From Streptomyces sp. LaPpAH-108 (GTDB taxonomy: Bacteria; Actinomycetota; Actinomycetes; Streptomycetales; Streptomycetaceae), in contig NZ_KB891987.1 in NCBI RefSeq assembly GCF_000373625.1, forward strand, positions 1,189,655 through 1,253,654: 64,000 nt of DNA, written 5' to 3'. Position 1 is the first letter of the stretch. Each line of letters opens with the position of its first letter. Shown here one piece after another: positions 26,826-35,453 of this stretch. The notes under the pieces were generated by a model. It saw nothing but the letters and a program-made list of their open reading frames with translations, was not told the origin of the DNA and ran no database searches. The translations under genes and the position numbers were made by a program.

Positions 26826-28106
26826 TCAGCGGCCCGTGGGCAGCGCGGACAGATAGGCGATCAGCAGGGTCAGCGGGACGAACACCGCGAGCAGGGCGCC
26901 CGCCCGCAGCGCGGCGGCACTGCGCAGCATCGTCGCCGGGGCGCCCAGGCGCAGCAGCGCGGCGGTGGTGTCGGCGCGGGTCTGGCGGGCTTCCACCGCG
27001 GCGGTCAGCAGTGTGGCCAGCGTGCAGCCCGCCACCACGAGCGTGCCGAGCAGCGTCAGCGGGCCGAAGGGCGGGGCGGAGCGGTCGTACAGCACGGTCA
27101 TCGAGAACGCGGCCGACACCACCGCGCAGAGCACGCCGAGCGGGCGCCCGATCCGGGTCGCCTCGGCCATCAGGACCCGCCCGGCCAGCAGCCTGAGCGC
27201 ACCGGGCTGCGCGCTCTGCAGCAGGCGTCCGGCCAGATACGTCAGCCCGGGCGCGGCCAGGACGAGACCGAGGGCGGTGAGCATCCAGCCCGCGAGCACC
27301 GCCGCGCCCTCGGCGGGCAGCGCGGCGAGCGAGGGCGCGGGCGTGACCCGGCCCGCGTACGCCTGGACCGCGAGACCGCCCGCCAGCGCGGCGACGCCCC
27401 AGGGGAATCCGGCCGGTGCCTCGCGCGGGGCGGGCGGCACGGCGACGGTCTCGGGCTCACCGACAGCCGTACCGGCGCCCGTACCGAAGCCCGTATCGGC
27501 AGCCGCACCGGCGTTCTTGCCGTCGGCCGGGGGCTCGGGGGCCCCGGCCGGACGGCGTCCGAGCGCCGTGTCGTACCAGCGCGCCCCCGCGCGCCCTTCC
27601 CGGGGGCGCAGGGCGAGGGCCACCGTCAGCGAGGCGACGGCCGGGGCGAGGGCGAGCAGGGTCAGCGTGGCCGGTACGGGCAGTGACTCGTCGGCGGCGA
27701 GGAGCTTCGCCCCGTCACCGTCGAACGGCATCCCCGTGATGTCGCCGCGCAGATGCAGGAAGAACATCAGCGCCACCAGCGAGCCCAGCACGCAGGACAG
27801 CGCCGTGGTGAGCGCCGAGATCGCCATCAGCCTGCCGGGGCCGAGCCCGACCGCGGAGAGCCCCGGGCGCGGCCGGGTGCCGGGGTCGGTGCGGGCCACC
27901 GCGAGCGCGAGATACGCGGTGGCGGCCAGCGGCACCACGCACCAGGCCAGGCGCAGCGCGCCCGCGCCCGGGGTCGCGGGGTGGCCGAGCGCGTAGCCGA
28001 GGGAGCCGAGCAGCAGGAACCCGGTGCCCGCCGAGGCCGCGGCCACCAGCAGGCGGCGCAGCTGGACGGCGGGCCGGGCCGCACGGGTCAGGCGGAGAGC
28101 GAGCAC
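26826..28106 (-). CDS. FtsX-like/ABC exporter permease-type membrane protein
   Basis: 426-aa polytopic protein with about eight to ten hydrophobic helices in two groups separated by a Pro/Gly/Ala-rich loop (near residue 200). GTG 28106 overlaps the ATPase stop by 19 bp, which fixes the start. It has no strong sequence signature; the permease call rests on topology and on coupling to the ATPase gene. Cargo unknown. Confidence 0.7.
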   Translation of the reverse strand: MLALRLTRAARPAVQLRRLLVAAASAGTGFLLLGSLGYALGHPATPGAGALRLAWCVVPLAATAYLALAVARTDPGTRPRPGLSAVGLGPGRLMAISALTTALSCVLGSLVALMFFLHLRGDITGMPFDGDGAKLLAADESLPVPATLTLLALAPAVASLTVALALRPREGRAGARWYDTALGRRPAGAPEPPADGKNAGAAADTGFGTGAGTAVGEPETVAVPPAPREAPAGFPWGVAALAGGLAVQAYAGRVTPAPSLAALPAEGAAVLAGWMLTALGLVLAAPGLTYLAGRLLQSAQPGALRLLAGRVLMAEATRIGRPLGVLCAVVSAAFSMTVLYDRSAPPFGPLTLLGTLVVAGCTLATLLTAAVEARQTRADTTAALLRLGAPATMLRSAAALRAGALLAVFVPLTLLIAYLSALPTGR

Positions 28107-28828
28107 GCGGCCCGGCCCTCCTTCTCCTCCACGTCCGGCAGATGCACGGTCTTGACGCGCCGGCCGTCCAGCAGGGAGACGGTGCGGTCGGCGAGGGCCG
28201 CCGTCTCGGGGTCGTGGGTCGCGAGGACCACGGTGATGCCGTGCGAGCGGGCGGCCGTGGTGAGGGTGCGCAGGACGTGGCCCCGGTCGGCGCGGTGCAG
28301 CGGGGCGGTCGGCTCGTCGGCGAAGAGGACCGTCGGTCCTGTGGCGAGCGCGCGGGCGATGGCGACGCGCTGGCGTTCGGCGTGCAGCAGCGCGTGCGGG
28401 CGCTTGCGGGACTTGTCGCCGATGTCCAGGCGCTCCAGCCACTCCATGGCGGCCACCTTGGCCCGGCGCCGGGTGGTGCCGCGCAGCATCAGGGGGAGCG
28501 CGGCGTTCTCCCAGACGTTCAGCTCGGGGACGAGGGCCGGGGCCGGGTCGATCCAGCCGAACCGGTCGCGGCGCAGCCGTTCGCGCGAGAGCGGGCCCAT
28601 GGTGTGCACCGGGGTGCTGTTGAACCAGACCTCGCCGTCACGCACGCGCACCTGGCCGGACAGACAGCGCAGCAGGGTGGTCTTGCCGCTGCCGCGCGGA
28701 CCGCCGACGGCAAGGATCTCGCCCTCCCGCACGCCGAGCGAGATCCCGGCGATGCCGGGCGAGCCGTCGGGGTGCCTGAAGGTGAGCGAGCGTGCCCAGA
28801 GCACGTCGTTGTCCGGCGGGGCCTCCAT
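28088..28828 (-). CDS. ABC transporter ATP-binding protein with degenerate signature
   Basis: 246-aa LolD/MacB-like ATPase. Walker A GGPRGSGKTT, Walker B TVLFADEPTAPL and H-loop LATHDPE are present, but the signature motif that should read LSGGQxQR is LLHAERQR, so the helical Ser-Gly-Gly that contacts the opposite ATP is missing. ATG 28828 has GAGGTG upstream. Partner permease overlaps by 19 bp. Activity may be reduced or the pair may work asymmetrically. Confidence 0.85.
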   Translation of the reverse strand: MEAPPDNDVLWARSLTFRHPDGSPGIAGISLGVREGEILAVGGPRGSGKTTLLRCLSGQVRVRDGEVWFNSTPVHTMGPLSRERLRRDRFGWIDPAPALVPELNVWENAALPLMLRGTTRRRAKVAAMEWLERLDIGDKSRKRPHALLHAERQRVAIARALATGPTVLFADEPTAPLHRADRGHVLRTLTTAARSHGITVVLATHDPETAALADRTVSLLDGRRVKTVHLPDVEEKEGRAACSLSA

Positions 28829-29033
28829 GGCGTACACCTCGGTTCTGATCCGTTTTCCCGTGTCCCGTCCCCCGTCCGGGGGAACGAAACGCCGGGCCGA
28901 TCGGTCACTGGGCACGCTAAGGAGCCGTCGCCCCGAGGCCGGACAGCACACGGCACCGGGCCGCCGTTCTCACTCGAACGGGCGGCGCCGGGGCCGGGGC
29001 CGGTCGACCGACCGGAGGCATCCGCGCGGGAGG

Positions 29034-30416
29034 TCAGAGCTTGGTCCACGCCTCCGTCAGGGTGGCGCGCAGGATCTGCTCGATCTCGTCGAAGGTCTCC
29101 TGGTCGGAGATCAGCGGCGGGGCGAGCTGGATCACCGGGTCGCCCCGGTCGTCGGCGCGGCAGTACAGGCCGTTCTCGAACAGCTTCTTGGAGACGAAGC
29201 CGTAGAGGATGCGCTCGATCTCGTCGCCGTCGAAGGACTCCTTGGTGTTCTTGTCCTTGACCAGCTCGATGCCGTAGAAGAAGCCGTTGCCGCGCACGTC
29301 GCCGACGATCGGCAGGTCGTACAGCTTCTCCAGGGTCGCGCGGAAGGCGCCCTCGTGGTCGAGGACGTGCTGGTTGAGGCCCTCGCGCTCGAACAGGTCG
29401 AGGTTGGCGAGGCCGACGGCGGCGGAGACCGGGTGGCCGCCGAAGGTGTAGCCGTGCAGGAAGACGTTGTCGCCCTGGTAGAAGGGCTCGGCGATCCGGT
29501 CGGAGACGATCGTCGCGCCGATCGGGGAGTAGCCCGAGGTCATGCCCTTGGCGCAGGTGATGATGTCCGGGACGTAGCCGAACTTGTCGCAGGCGAACAT
29601 CGTGCCCAGGCGGCCGAAGGCGCAGATGACCTCGTCCGAGACGAGCAGCACGTCGTGCCGGTCGCAGATCTCGCGCACCCGCTGGAAGTAGCCGGGCGGC
29701 GGCGGGAAGCAGCCGCCGGCGTTCTGCACCGGCTCCACGAAGACCGCGGCGACCGTGTCCGGGCCCTCGAACAGGATCTGCTGCTCGATCTGGTCGGCGG
29801 CCCAGCGGCCGAACGCCTCGGGGTCGTCGCCGAAGAGGGGGGCGCGGTAGATGTTGGTGTTCGCGGCCTTGTGCGCGCCGGGCACCAGCGGCTCGAACGG
29901 CGCCTTCAGCGCGGGCAGACCGGTGATGGAGAGGGCGCCCTGCGGGGTGCCGTGGTAGGCCAGCGAGCGGGATATGACCTTGTGCTTGGTGGGCTTGCCG
30001 ACCAGCTTGAAGTACTGCTTGGCCAGCTTCCAGGCGGTCTCGACGGCCTCGCCGCCGCCGGTGGTGAAGAAGACCTTGTTGAGATCCCCGGGCGCGTACC
30101 CGGCCAGGCGCTCGGCCAGCTCGATCGCCTTCGGGTGGGCGTAGGACCACACCGGGAAGAAGGCCAGCTCCTGGGCCTGCTTGAGGGCGGTCTCGGCCAG
30201 CTCCGTCCGGCCGTGCCCGGCCTGCACCACGAACAGGCCCGCGAGGCCGTCCAGGTACCGCTTGCCCTGGTCGTCGTAGATGGAGGTGCCCTCGCCCCGG
30301 ACGATGGTCGGGACGGGGGAGTTCTCGTACGAGGACATGCGGGTGAAGTGCATCCACAGGTGGTCGTACGCGCTGCGGCTGAGGTCCTTCTGGGTCACGG
30401 TTATCGGGTTCCCCAC
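29034..30416 (-). CDS. Class III PLP-dependent aminotransferase (putrescine/omega-amino acid type)
   Basis: 460-aa fold-type I aminotransferase. GGGEAVETAWKLAKQYF binds the phosphate, DEVICAFGRLGT carries the PLP-contacting Asp, and CAKGMTSGYSPIGA contains the Schiff-base Lys. The neighbouring Lrp/AsnC regulator and aminobutyraldehyde-dehydrogenase-like gene suggest it transfers the amino group of putrescine or a related diamine; that is inference. It starts 16 bp inside the regulator gene, hence the two are cotranscribed. Confidence 0.88.
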   Translation of the reverse strand: MGNPITVTQKDLSRSAYDHLWMHFTRMSSYENSPVPTIVRGEGTSIYDDQGKRYLDGLAGLFVVQAGHGRTELAETALKQAQELAFFPVWSYAHPKAIELAERLAGYAPGDLNKVFFTTGGGEAVETAWKLAKQYFKLVGKPTKHKVISRSLAYHGTPQGALSITGLPALKAPFEPLVPGAHKAANTNIYRAPLFGDDPEAFGRWAADQIEQQILFEGPDTVAAVFVEPVQNAGGCFPPPPGYFQRVREICDRHDVLLVSDEVICAFGRLGTMFACDKFGYVPDIITCAKGMTSGYSPIGATIVSDRIAEPFYQGDNVFLHGYTFGGHPVSAAVGLANLDLFEREGLNQHVLDHEGAFRATLEKLYDLPIVGDVRGNGFFYGIELVKDKNTKESFDGDEIERILYGFVSKKLFENGLYCRADDRGDPVIQLAPPLISDQETFDEIEQILRATLTEAWTKL

Positions 30417-30919
30417 ATGTAGGTCTGCTTCTTGAGCTTCAGATAGACGAAGCTCTCGGTGGAGCGCACGCCGGGCAGCGCCCGGATGCGCCGGTTGATC
30501 ACGTCCAGCAGGTGGTCGTCGTCCTCGCAGACGATCTCGGCGAGGAGGTCGAAGGAGCCCGCGGTCATCACCACGTACTCGACGTCCGGCATGGCGGTCA
30601 GCGCGTCGGCGACCGTCTCCACGTCGCCCTCGACATGGACGCCGACCATCGCCTGGCGGCGGAAGCCCACGGTGAGCGGGTCCGTCACGGCGACGATCTG
30701 CATCACGCCCTGGTCGAGGAGCTTCTGCACGCGCTGGCGCACGGCCGCCTCGGAGAGGCCGACCGCCTTGCCGATCGCGGCGTAGGGCCTGCGGCCGTCC
30801 TCCTGGAGCTGCTCGATGATGGCGAGGGAGACGGCGTCCAGCTGGGGGGTGCCGTTCCTGGACTCGCGGGCGGAGTCCCTCTGTTCTGCGCTTCGACTGG
30901 CCACGGCTTCACTGTGCAC
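30401..30919 (-). CDS. Lrp/AsnC family transcriptional regulator
   Basis: 172-aa regulator from GTG 30919 (VHSEAVASRS); longer in-frame extensions run into the divergent promoter and are unlikely. HTH (PYAAIGKAVGLSEAAVRQRVQ) followed by a RAM/AsnC ligand domain (VGVHVEGDVETVADALTAM; VMTAGSFDLLAEIVCEDDD). Divergent from the aldehyde dehydrogenase gene and overlapping the aminotransferase, so it probably controls both in response to a polyamine or amino acid. Confidence 0.9.
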   Translation of the reverse strand: MHSEAVASRSAEQRDSARESRNGTPQLDAVSLAIIEQLQEDGRRPYAAIGKAVGLSEAAVRQRVQKLLDQGVMQIVAVTDPLTVGFRRQAMVGVHVEGDVETVADALTAMPDVEYVVMTAGSFDLLAEIVCEDDDHLLDVINRRIRALPGVRSTESFVYLKLKKQTYMWGTR

Positions 30920-31014
30920 CAGGGATCGACAGTTTCGCAAGGTCGATGCGATGAAATCCGTTGTTTCGATCGCGTGAAGCTGCGGATATCGCACCGATGA
31001 GGCGATCGGGGGTG

Positions 31015-31067
31015 TTGAAAACGTCGCATCTGCGTCTAGGGTGGGTGTCTCAGTGATTGGGACACCC
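31015..31067 (+). promoter_or_regulatory. Promoter and hairpin before the aldehyde dehydrogenase
   Basis: TTGAAA (31015-31020) and TAGGGT (31037-31042) are separated by 16 bp, resembling an HrdB-type promoter. Immediately downstream, GGGTGTC (31043-31049) pairs perfectly with GACACCC (31061-31067), placing a dyad over the expected transcription start, a likely operator or leader hairpin. The motif TCCGTTGTT lies upstream at 30957-30965. Confidence 0.6.
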
Positions 31068-31085
31068 GAACTTGGAGGGCCGGCA

Positions 31086-32525
31086 GTGAGCACCGAGCTG
31101 CGTCGTCTGCGCAACTACATCGACGGTGAGTTCCGGGACGCCGCCGACGGACGGACCACCGAGGTGGTCAACCCCGCAACCGGCGAGGCGTACGCGACCG
31201 CGCCGCTGTCCGGGCCGGCGGACGTGGACGCCGCCATGGCGGCTGCCGCCGCGGCCTTCCCGGCCTGGCGCGACACCACCCCCGCCGAGCGGCAGAAGGC
31301 CCTGCTGAAGATCGCGGACGCGTTCGAGGAGCGGGCCGAGGAACTGATCGCGGCCGAGGTGGAGAACACGGGTAAGCCGGTCGGGCTGACCCGCACCGAG
31401 GAGATCCCGCCGATGGTGGACCAGATCCGCTTCTTCGCGGGCGCGGCCCGGATGCTGGAGGGACGCTCCGCCGGTGAGTACATGGAGGGCCTGACCTCCA
31501 TCGTCCGCCGCGAGCCGGTCGGCGTCTGCGCGCAGGTCGCGCCGTGGAACTACCCGATGATGATGGCCGTGTGGAAGTTCGCCCCGGCCCTCGCGGCGGG
31601 CAACACGGTCGTGCTCAAGCCGTCCGACACCACCCCGGCCTCCACCGTCCTGATCGCGGAGATCCTGGGCTCGATCCTGCCCAAGGGCGTCTTCAACGTC
31701 GTCTGCGGCGACCGCGACACCGGCCGTCTCATGATCGAGCACCCCGTCCCGGCGATGGCCTCCATCACCGGCTCGGTGCGTGCGGGCATGTCGGTCGCCG
31801 AGTCCGCCGCCAAGGACCTCAAGCGGGTCCACCTGGAGCTGGGCGGCAAGGCGCCGGTCGTCGTCTTCGAGGACACCGACATCCCCAAGGCCGTCGAGGA
31901 CATCTCGGTCGCGGGCTTCTTCAACGCGGGCCAGGACTGTACGGCCGCCACCCGCGTCCTCGTCCAGGAGTCCATCCACGACGAGTTCGTCGCCGCGCTC
32001 GCCAAGGCCGCCCAGGAGACCAAGACCGGGCAGCCGGACGACGAGGACGTGCTCTACGGCCCGCTGAACAACCCCCACCAGCTCCAGCAGGTCTCCGGCT
32101 TCATCGAGCGGCTGCCCGCCCACGCCAAGGTCGAGGCGGGCGGCCACCGGGTCGGCGACAAGGGCTACTTCTACGCCCCGACCGTCGTCTCCGGCCTCGA
32201 CCAGGACGACGAGATCATCCAGAACGAGGTCTTCGGTCCCGTCATCACCGTCCAGTCCTTCACCGACGAGGACCAGGCCGTCGAGTGGGCCAACGGCGTC
32301 GACTACGCGCTGGCCTCCTCGGTGTGGACCAAGGACCACGGGCGCGCGATGCGGATGTCCAAGAAGCTGGACTTCGGCTGTGTGTGGATCAACACGCATA
32401 TTCCGCTGGTCGCGGAGATGCCGCATGGTGGCTTCAAGAAGTCGGGGTACGGCAAGGATCTGTCGGGGTACGGGTTCGAGGACTACACGCGGATCAAGCA
32501 TGTGATGACTTCGCTGGACAGCTAG
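31086..32525 (+). CDS. Gamma-aminobutyraldehyde-type dehydrogenase
   Basis: 479-aa NAD(P)-dependent aldehyde dehydrogenase. Catalytic Glu in LELGGKAPVVVFED, catalytic Cys in NAGQDCTAATR, and the Rossmann segment VAPWNYPMMMAVWKFAPALA. GTG 31086 with GGAGGG at 31074-31079 gives the start. Together with the divergent aminotransferase it would convert putrescine to GABA through 4-aminobutanal; substrate assignment rests on context and overall resemblance. Confidence 0.9.
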   Translation: MSTELRRLRNYIDGEFRDAADGRTTEVVNPATGEAYATAPLSGPADVDAAMAAAAAAFPAWRDTTPAERQKALLKIADAFEERAEELIAAEVENTGKPVGLTRTEEIPPMVDQIRFFAGAARMLEGRSAGEYMEGLTSIVRREPVGVCAQVAPWNYPMMMAVWKFAPALAAGNTVVLKPSDTTPASTVLIAEILGSILPKGVFNVVCGDRDTGRLMIEHPVPAMASITGSVRAGMSVAESAAKDLKRVHLELGGKAPVVVFEDTDIPKAVEDISVAGFFNAGQDCTAATRVLVQESIHDEFVAALAKAAQETKTGQPDDEDVLYGPLNNPHQLQQVSGFIERLPAHAKVEAGGHRVGDKGYFYAPTVVSGLDQDDEIIQNEVFGPVITVQSFTDEDQAVEWANGVDYALASSVWTKDHGRAMRMSKKLDFGCVWINTHIPLVAEMPHGGFKKSGYGKDLSGYGFEDYTRIKHVMTSLDS

Positions 32526-32546
32526 TCGCTCTGCTGGGTTCGGCTG

Positions 32547-32625
32547 GTTTTCCGGCTGCGGGTGCGTGGGGGCTGGTCGCGCTCACGCGGCGGTAGCCGC
32601 ATATCGACACAGCCCCGCGCCCCTG
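32547..32625. repeat. Streptomyces-type dispersed intergenic repeat
   Basis: The segment containing GGCTGCGGGTGCGTGGGGGC and, further on, CAGCCCCGCGCCCCT resembles a repeat found many times between genes of Streptomyces chromosomes (from memory). It folds: GGGGCTG (32569-32575) pairs with 32610-32616, and GCGGC (32587-32591) with GCCGC (32596-32600). It probably terminates the aldehyde dehydrogenase transcript. Confidence 0.65.
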
Positions 32626-32677
32626 GGGGGCGGACCTCGGATTGTCTCTTTCGCGGGTCGGGCGGCACACTTTCCGG

Positions 32678-33871
32678 GTGCTTCACACCTCTGTTCGTGG
32701 TTCCGCTCCCTCCCGTCGGACCCTGCTGCGTGCCCTCGGGGGTACCGCCGCGCTCGGCGCTCTGGCCGGGTGCGGGGTGCCCTCGGCGTATGTACGTGCC
32801 GGTGAGCGGTCGGCGGTGGATCGTTCGGCGAGTGATCACCGGCTGGTCTGGGCGAACTGGCCGTTGTACATCGACACCGATGACGACGACCCGAACAAGC
32901 GGCCCACGCTGGACGCCTTCGAGAAGCGCACCGGGATCTCCGTCGACTATGTCGAGGAGATCAACGACAACGACGAGTTCTTCGGCAAGATCAGCCCGGC
33001 GCTGATGAACCACCGGCCGACCGACCGCGATCTGATCGTCATCAGCGACTGGATGTGCGCGCGGTACGTCCGCCTCGGCTGGGTCCAGCGGATGGACCGC
33101 GCCCACCAGCCCAACGTCGCGAAGTACCTGGACCCGCTGCTGCGCTCGCCCGCCTTCGACCCGGGCCGTCTCTCCACCGTGCCGTGGCAGTCCGGCATCA
33201 CCGGCATCGCCTACAACCACCGCAGGCTCGGCCGGGAGATCCGCACCGTGAAGGACCTCTGGGCGAGCGATCTCAAGGGCCGGGTGACGCTGCTCTCCGG
33301 TCTGGACGAGGCGTTCGCGCTGCTGATGCAGTCCAACGGCGTCGACATCACCCGGTGGACCGCGCACGACTTCCACACCCTCTGCGACCAGATCGAACAC
33401 CAGGTGCGCCGGGGCCAGATCCGCCGTTTCACCGGCAACGACTACACCAAGGACCTGGTCAGCGGTGACGTCCTCGCCTGCCAGGCGTACTCCGGCGACG
33501 TGATCCAGCTCCAGGCCGACAACCCCGACATCCGCTTCGTCGTTCCCGAAGAGGGCGCCGAGCTGTGGTCCGACTCCCTGATGATCCCCGACCTCGCCGC
33601 CCACAAGACCAACGCCGAACGCCTGGTGGACTATTACTACGCCCCCGAGGTCGCGGCGAAGCTCGCCGCCTGGGTCAACTACGTCTGCCCGGTCCCGGCC
33701 GCGCAGGACATCCTGGCGTCCTCCCGGGACAAGGACACGGCGGCCCTCGCCGAGAACCCCCTGATCTTCCCCGACTCGACGATGCGGTCCCGGCTCGCGA
33801 TAGCCCGGGACATCACGTCCACGGAGCGGGTGGAGTTCGCGCGGCGGTGGAACCGGATCGTGGGGCTCTGA
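32678..33871 (+). CDS. Polyamine-type ABC substrate-binding lipoprotein
   Basis: 397 aa from GTG 32678 (TTG 32642 is an alternative; neither has a good SD). Twin-arginine-like lipoprotein signal SRRTLLRALGGTAALGALAG followed by Cys. The mature part is a PotD/spermidine-putrescine-binding fold (LVWANWPLYIDTD, GISVDYVEEINDNDEFFGKI, VLACQAYSGDVIQLQADNPD). No permease or ATPase gene is adjacent; with the aminotransferase and dehydrogenase it makes a polyamine-use block. Ends 7 bp from the convergent sigma gene. Confidence 0.87.
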   Translation: MLHTSVRGSAPSRRTLLRALGGTAALGALAGCGVPSAYVRAGERSAVDRSASDHRLVWANWPLYIDTDDDDPNKRPTLDAFEKRTGISVDYVEEINDNDEFFGKISPALMNHRPTDRDLIVISDWMCARYVRLGWVQRMDRAHQPNVAKYLDPLLRSPAFDPGRLSTVPWQSGITGIAYNHRRLGREIRTVKDLWASDLKGRVTLLSGLDEAFALLMQSNGVDITRWTAHDFHTLCDQIEHQVRRGQIRRFTGNDYTKDLVSGDVLACQAYSGDVIQLQADNPDIRFVVPEEGAELWSDSLMIPDLAAHKTNAERLVDYYYAPEVAAKLAAWVNYVCPVPAAQDILASSRDKDTAALAENPLIFPDSTMRSRLAIARDITSTERVEFARRWNRIVGL

Positions 33872-33877
33872 GAGCCC

Positions 33878-34423
33878 TCAGCCCAGCCCCCGCTCCTCCA
33901 GTGCCGTCCGCAGTGAGCGCAGGGCGTAGTAGACGCGGGACTTCACGGTGCCCTGGGGGACGCCGAGGTCGGCGGCGGCCTGCTTGGTGGTGCGGTCCTC
34001 GAAGAACGTCGCCTCCAGGACGTCCCGGTGTGCGGGGGTCAGTGCCTCCAGGGCGTCGTGGACCACGATGGCCGACAGCATGCGCTCCATCTGGTCGGCC
34101 TCGGCGCCCAGTTCGGTCAGCCAGGTCGCGCCGCTGACCTCCGGCGGCCGGGCCCGGCGGGTGCGGTGGGCGTCGATGACGAGGTTGCGCGCGACCCGGA
34201 ACATCCAGGGGCGCACTTCCATCCCCTCGCGGTCGGTCAGGTTCCGCTTGTTCCAGCAGCGCAGCAGCGTCTCCTGGACGATGTCCTCCGCCCGGTACGT
34301 GTCGCCGCTCAGCAGCCGCAGCACGTACGCGTAGAGCGCCGGGCCGTGCTCGACGTAGAGGTCGCCCAGCGCCTGCTCCTCCGGGGTGGTCGCGCTCGCC
34401 GAACCGATCACCGTCACGTTCAT
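33878..34423 (-). CDS. ECF sigma factor (proposed regulator of the T4SS-like locus)
   Basis: 181 aa from ATG 34423 with GGGAGC 6-8 bases upstream. Sigma region 2 (LYAYVLRLLSGDTYRAEDIV, then PWMFRVARNLVIDAHR) and region 4 (EALTPAHRDVLEATFFEDRT, HTH TKQAAADLGVPQGTVKSRVY) are complete. No anti-sigma factor with a zinc-finger/TM signature is adjacent. It is the leftmost gene of the 33.9-53.9 kb locus whose transcription units carry GAAC-N17/18-CGTT promoters; I infer this sigma factor reads them. Its own upstream region does not show that pattern. Confidence 0.9.
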   Translation of the reverse strand: MNVTVIGSASATTPEEQALGDLYVEHGPALYAYVLRLLSGDTYRAEDIVQETLLRCWNKRNLTDREGMEVRPWMFRVARNLVIDAHRTRRARPPEVSGATWLTELGAEADQMERMLSAIVVHDALEALTPAHRDVLEATFFEDRTTKQAAADLGVPQGTVKSRVYYALRSLRTALEERGLG

Positions 34424-34533
34424 GGTGTGCTCCCGCTCCTCGTGCTCCTCGCGAGGCAGTCCCGGCCCGGAAACGGCCGGGGCTGCCGGGACTCGGGAGT
34501 GTTCCGAGGGCGGTTCCACACTGGATTGACGGA

Positions 34534-34575
34534 CGTTCTACGACGGCGTACATGCGTTCTACGGCGGCGTACACG
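34534..34575. repeat. 21-bp tandem repeat upstream of the ECF sigma gene
   Basis: Two adjacent copies (34534-34554 and 34555-34575) beginning CGTTCTACG and ending GGCGTACA, differing at two positions (A/G at position 10 and T/C at position 20). They lie 111-152 bp upstream of the sigma start codon and just past the stop of the TPR gene. Two helical turns per unit suits a regulator site. Confidence 0.65.
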
Positions 34576-34593
34576 CGGGTGCGCGGCGCCGGG

Positions 34594-35442
34594 TCAGGCG
34601 TACGCCTCCAGGGACTCGACCTGGCCGCGCACCCGCTCGGCGAGTTCCGCGTGGCCGGGCGGGAGCGGGCCCAGGCTGCCCAGGCGGTCCCACATGTGCA
34701 GGAGTTCGCGCCCGTGCACGACGGCCGCCCGCTCGTCGTCGAGCCGCTGCCAGGCCGCCGCCGCCCGCACCACCTCGGCCGGTGCCTGCGCGTCCCCGGC
34801 CCCGCAGCGGCTCCGGGCCACGGACAGCGCGAGCACGGTCGCCTCGCGGTGCCGCCCGCTCAGGTGCGCGAGGTACGCCTCCACGGCCCGGGCCTGGAGG
34901 GTGTGCGGATGCTCGGGCCCGGCCGAACCGGCCAGGCGCTCGCGCAGTGCGGTCGCCTCGGCGAGCGCTTCGTCCAAGTGCCCTGTCCGCGCGAGGGTGT
35001 TGATGCGGGTCACGGGCTCCGCGAGCTGCGGCGGGACGGCCGCGTCGGGGTCCGGGGCGGGTGCGGGGGGCGCCGGGGGAGTGGCGCGGGCGGCGGCGGT
35101 CGCGCGGGCTCGGGCGAGTGCGGCGGCGACGGCGGAACGGTCCTGGGTCTGGCCGGGCTCCGGCTCCCTGGGTGCGACCTCGGGCGCCTCGGGCGTGTCC
35201 GCCGTCTCCTCGGACGCCTCGGACGGCAGTACGCGGCTGGAGCCGTCCGGGGAGACCTCCAGGACGAAGCGGCCGGTGTCCTCGGCCACGGCCGCCGCCA
35301 CGGCCGCGCCCCGCCGTTCGGCGTACCGCTGCAACCGGTCGAGGACGGCGTCGTGCACGGAGCCGCCGGGCCCCGCCGTGACGGTCTCCCCGTCGATGAC
35401 GGCGAACTCCCCGCCGGACACGCGTACTTGGTGACTGATCAT
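34594..35442 (-). CDS. TPR-like protein with N-terminal domain shared with the ChW protein
   Basis: 282 aa. Two ATGs, 35448 and 35442; AGGAGG abuts the first and is six bases from the second, so 35442 is preferred. Residues 1-70 form a small domain (AVIDGETV, SVHDAVLDRLQRYAE, EVSPDGSSRVL) whose close relative is the N-terminus of the ChW protein at 52483. An Ala/Pro/Glu-rich linker follows, then helical TPR-like repeats to the end (INTLARTGHLDEALAEATAL; HTLQARAVEAYLAHLSGRH). No TM or signal. Cotranscribed with the lytic transglycosylase (11-bp gap). Confidence 0.8.
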   Translation of the reverse strand: MISHQVRVSGGEFAVIDGETVTAGPGGSVHDAVLDRLQRYAERRGAAVAAAVAEDTGRFVLEVSPDGSSRVLPSEASEETADTPEAPEVAPREPEPGQTQDRSAVAAALARARATAAARATPPAPPAPAPDPDAAVPPQLAEPVTRINTLARTGHLDEALAEATALRERLAGSAGPEHPHTLQARAVEAYLAHLSGRHREATVLALSVARSRCGAGDAQAPAEVVRAAAAWQRLDDERAAVVHGRELLHMWDRLGSLGPLPPGHAELAERVRGQVESLEAYA

Positions 35443-35453
35443 GACCATCCTCC

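Noticed and set aside
34472..34516. AACG and GTTC words upstream of the ECF sigma gene as a possible autoregulated ECF promoter.
   Set aside because: The spacings (25 or more bp) do not match the 17-18 bp of the other sites.
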